Source: Halochromatium sp. (GTDB lineage: Bacteria; Pseudomonadota; Gammaproteobacteria; Chromatiales; Chromatiaceae). Taken from it: 64,000 bases of DNA. The stretch covers positions 124,001 through 188,000 of the forward strand of contig POWB01000002.1 in the NCBI GenBank assembly GCA_010912705.1, given 5' to 3'. How positions within the stretch are numbered: the stretch's first letter is position 1; each line of letters starts with the position of its first letter. The notes beneath the pieces are model-generated. The model made no database searches and was not told the DNA's origin. It was given only the letters and a program-made list of their open reading frames with translations. The position numbers and the translations under genes are program-made. Below, piece by piece: positions 63,212 to 64,000 of this stretch.

Positions 63212-63245
63212 TGTAATACCAAATACTTTAGGAGGATAACTGCCA

Positions 63246-63692
63246 ATGACTGCCTTTTCCCAACTCCATGCCCAGAACCATAAGATCACTGAACTCTCGA
63301 ACGTCTTTCTCTACCTGATTCAGAGTCGGGAGATGTGTGATACCGAGACGGCCTGTGATGTCTTCTTCGAGTATACCGGCAAGGTGCGTGAGCATATCGA
63401 GCTGGTCGACCGTGATCTCTGCGGTCGTTTAATCTCTTATCCCGATCAGTCGGTGAAGAACACAGCCAATCGTTTCCTCTCCGGCTCTACCGAGATCAAG
63501 CGCATCTTCAACAAGTACCTGAAGGACTGGTGCTCGGAGCCGCACCGCCGGCTGCAGATCCGTGATTACAACGAGTTCATGAAAGAGACCGAGCAGATGT
63601 TCGCCTTGGTGCTCGATCGTATCCAGCGTGAGACCGAGCACCTTTATCCGCTGATCCGCAAGCTCGAGGAAAAAGACAAGGTTGCTGCGTAA
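63246..63692 (+). CDS. Hemerythrin-like protein (copy 2)
   Basis: A 148-residue helical protein. His in HAQNHKITEL, His in VREHIELVDRDL, and Glu-rich helices ending ETEHLYPLIRKLEEKD suit a hemerythrin/HHE-like four-helix bundle, but it differs clearly in sequence from copy 1 at 34461. AGGAGG lies 10 nt before the ATG. It may store or sense O2, NO or iron. A strong hairpin follows the stop. Confidence 0.75.
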   Translation: MTAFSQLHAQNHKITELSNVFLYLIQSREMCDTETACDVFFEYTGKVREHIELVDRDLCGRLISYPDQSVKNTANRFLSGSTEIKRIFNKYLKDWCSEPHRRLQIRDYNEFMKETEQMFALVLDRIQRETEHLYPLIRKLEEKDKVAA

Positions 63693-63706
63693 AAAGTCAG
63701 GGATGC

Positions 63707-63739
63707 CATGGTGGTCATGAGACTCAGATGACCACCATG
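63707..63739 (+). terminator. Terminator behind the second hemerythrin gene
   Basis: A perfect 12-bp stem (63707-63718 with 63728-63739) with a 9-nt loop, followed by a T-containing stretch (GATTTAACC). It probably ends the pta-ackA-ALS-hemerythrin transcript or the hemerythrin mRNA. Confidence 0.65.
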
Positions 63740-63870
63740 CGATTTAACCTTTATCAGCCCGCGTTGGGCGGGCCATGAAGGACGGCTCGGTTAGATTGGC
63801 CGGTTAGATTGGCTGTCTTGCCGTCACGCCCTTGCAGTAACATTAATTAGGTCACTTTGAAGGCCGCATC

Positions 63871-64000
63871 ATGCATCGCATCAAGCTTGAAGACGCCGCC
63901 ATTGCCGCCTCATTGCAATCGCTCAATGCCAGCACCAAGGCACCCTGGGTCATTAAGGAAGGCAAACTCCACAAGATCTTCAGGTTTAACGACTTCAGCG
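63871..64000 (+). CDS. phhB: Pterin-4-alpha-carbinolamine dehydratase, N-terminal part (3' end outside window)
   Basis: 43 residues are visible. APWVIKEGKLHKIFRFNDFS matches the start of PCD/DCoH proteins (Trp, then K-L-H-K-x-F-x-F-x-D-F-S). GAAGG lies 7 nt before the ATG at 63871. The enzyme recycles tetrahydrobiopterin or makes a molybdopterin-related step; the context gives no clue. The reading frame runs to the window end. Confidence 0.8.
   Translation, partial: MHRIKLEDAAIAASLQSLNASTKAPWVIKEGKLHKIFRFNDFS

Noticed and set aside
1-64000. tRNA, rRNA, complete insertion sequence or prophage
   Set aside because: Nothing with such features was recognised on either strand by reading; a covariance-model and transposase search would be needed to exclude small RNAs.

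Overview
The window looks like a chromosomal segment of a purple sulfur bacterium (Gammaproteobacteria, Chromatiales, probably Chromatiaceae; genus not determined). The evidence is a Tat-exported high-potential iron-sulfur protein (HiPIP), a cytoplasmic sulfur-relay set (rhodanese, TusA, DsrE2) next to a trifunctional siroheme synthase, a soluble NAD-linked [NiFe] hydrogenase operon, two hemerythrins, and typical gammaproteobacterial neighbourhoods (rlmE-ftsH-folP-glmM; ratA-rnfH/bamE/fur; rhlB/trxA-rho; cysM near rlmD). Base composition is fairly GC-rich throughout, and no block stands out as foreign. No tRNA, rRNA, complete insertion sequence or CRISPR array was recognised.

Layout. 1-7.1 kb: the end of hemW, a small heat-shock protein, then hoxF-U-Y-H-W, a group 3d-like bidirectional hydrogenase with its maturation protease. 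7.1-16 kb: a TetR regulator, penicillin-binding protein 1A, then a leftward block pepA-holC-diguanylate cyclase-manA; the cyclase carries a periplasmic heme c motif. 16.3-24.2 kb: lptG (without lptF), cysM, a coiled-coil repeat protein, rlmD, a CYTH phosphatase-like protein, an NlpC/P60 lipoprotein, HiPIP, an unknown membrane protein, rlmE. 24.2-32.2 kb: ftsH, folP, glmM, a Na+-symporter, ratA, rnfH, bamE, fur and an L,D-transpeptidase-like protein. 32.3-41.7 kb: a truncated DppB-like permease, nagZ, hpt, hemerythrin, a methylthiopurine-nucleoside phosphorylase, an Ala/Pro/Gln-rich anchored protein, an ABC-2 exporter, a DegS/AlgW-like protease, an FmdB-type zinc ribbon and a TlpA-like protein. 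42-46.5 kb: sulfur genes (periplasmic rhodanese, cysG, rhodanese-tusA-dsrE2). 46.6-56.7 kb: FadL porin, LysR regulator, PerM-like transporter, murU, PqiA-like protein, rho, trxA, rhlB. 56.8-64 kb: a double thioredoxin-fold protein, pta-ackA, an acetolactate-synthase-like enzyme with an extra Cys cluster, a second hemerythrin and the start of phhB.

How the genes fit together. The hydrogenase links NAD(H) and H2, pta-ackA-ALS deal with pyruvate/acetyl units, the rhodanese-TusA-DsrE2 set passes sulfane sulfur toward the reverse Dsr pathway whose siroheme comes from CysG, and HiPIP is a periplasmic electron carrier to the photosynthetic reaction centre. NagZ, MurU, an L,D-transpeptidase-like protein, GlmM and PBP1A form a cell-wall synthesis and recycling theme.

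The most unusual material is not in the well-known genes. It lies in repeats and insertions: three arrays of heptanucleotide repeats, a pair of about 82-bp dispersed elements sitting directly behind pepA and lptG, a 150-bp MITE-like inverted-repeat element, 12-bp tandem repeats, and low-complexity insertions inside otherwise conserved enzymes (HoxF, HoxW, RhlB, PqiA, RlmD). No complete, clearly new multigene system was found; the best uncharacterised candidates are listed as findings.
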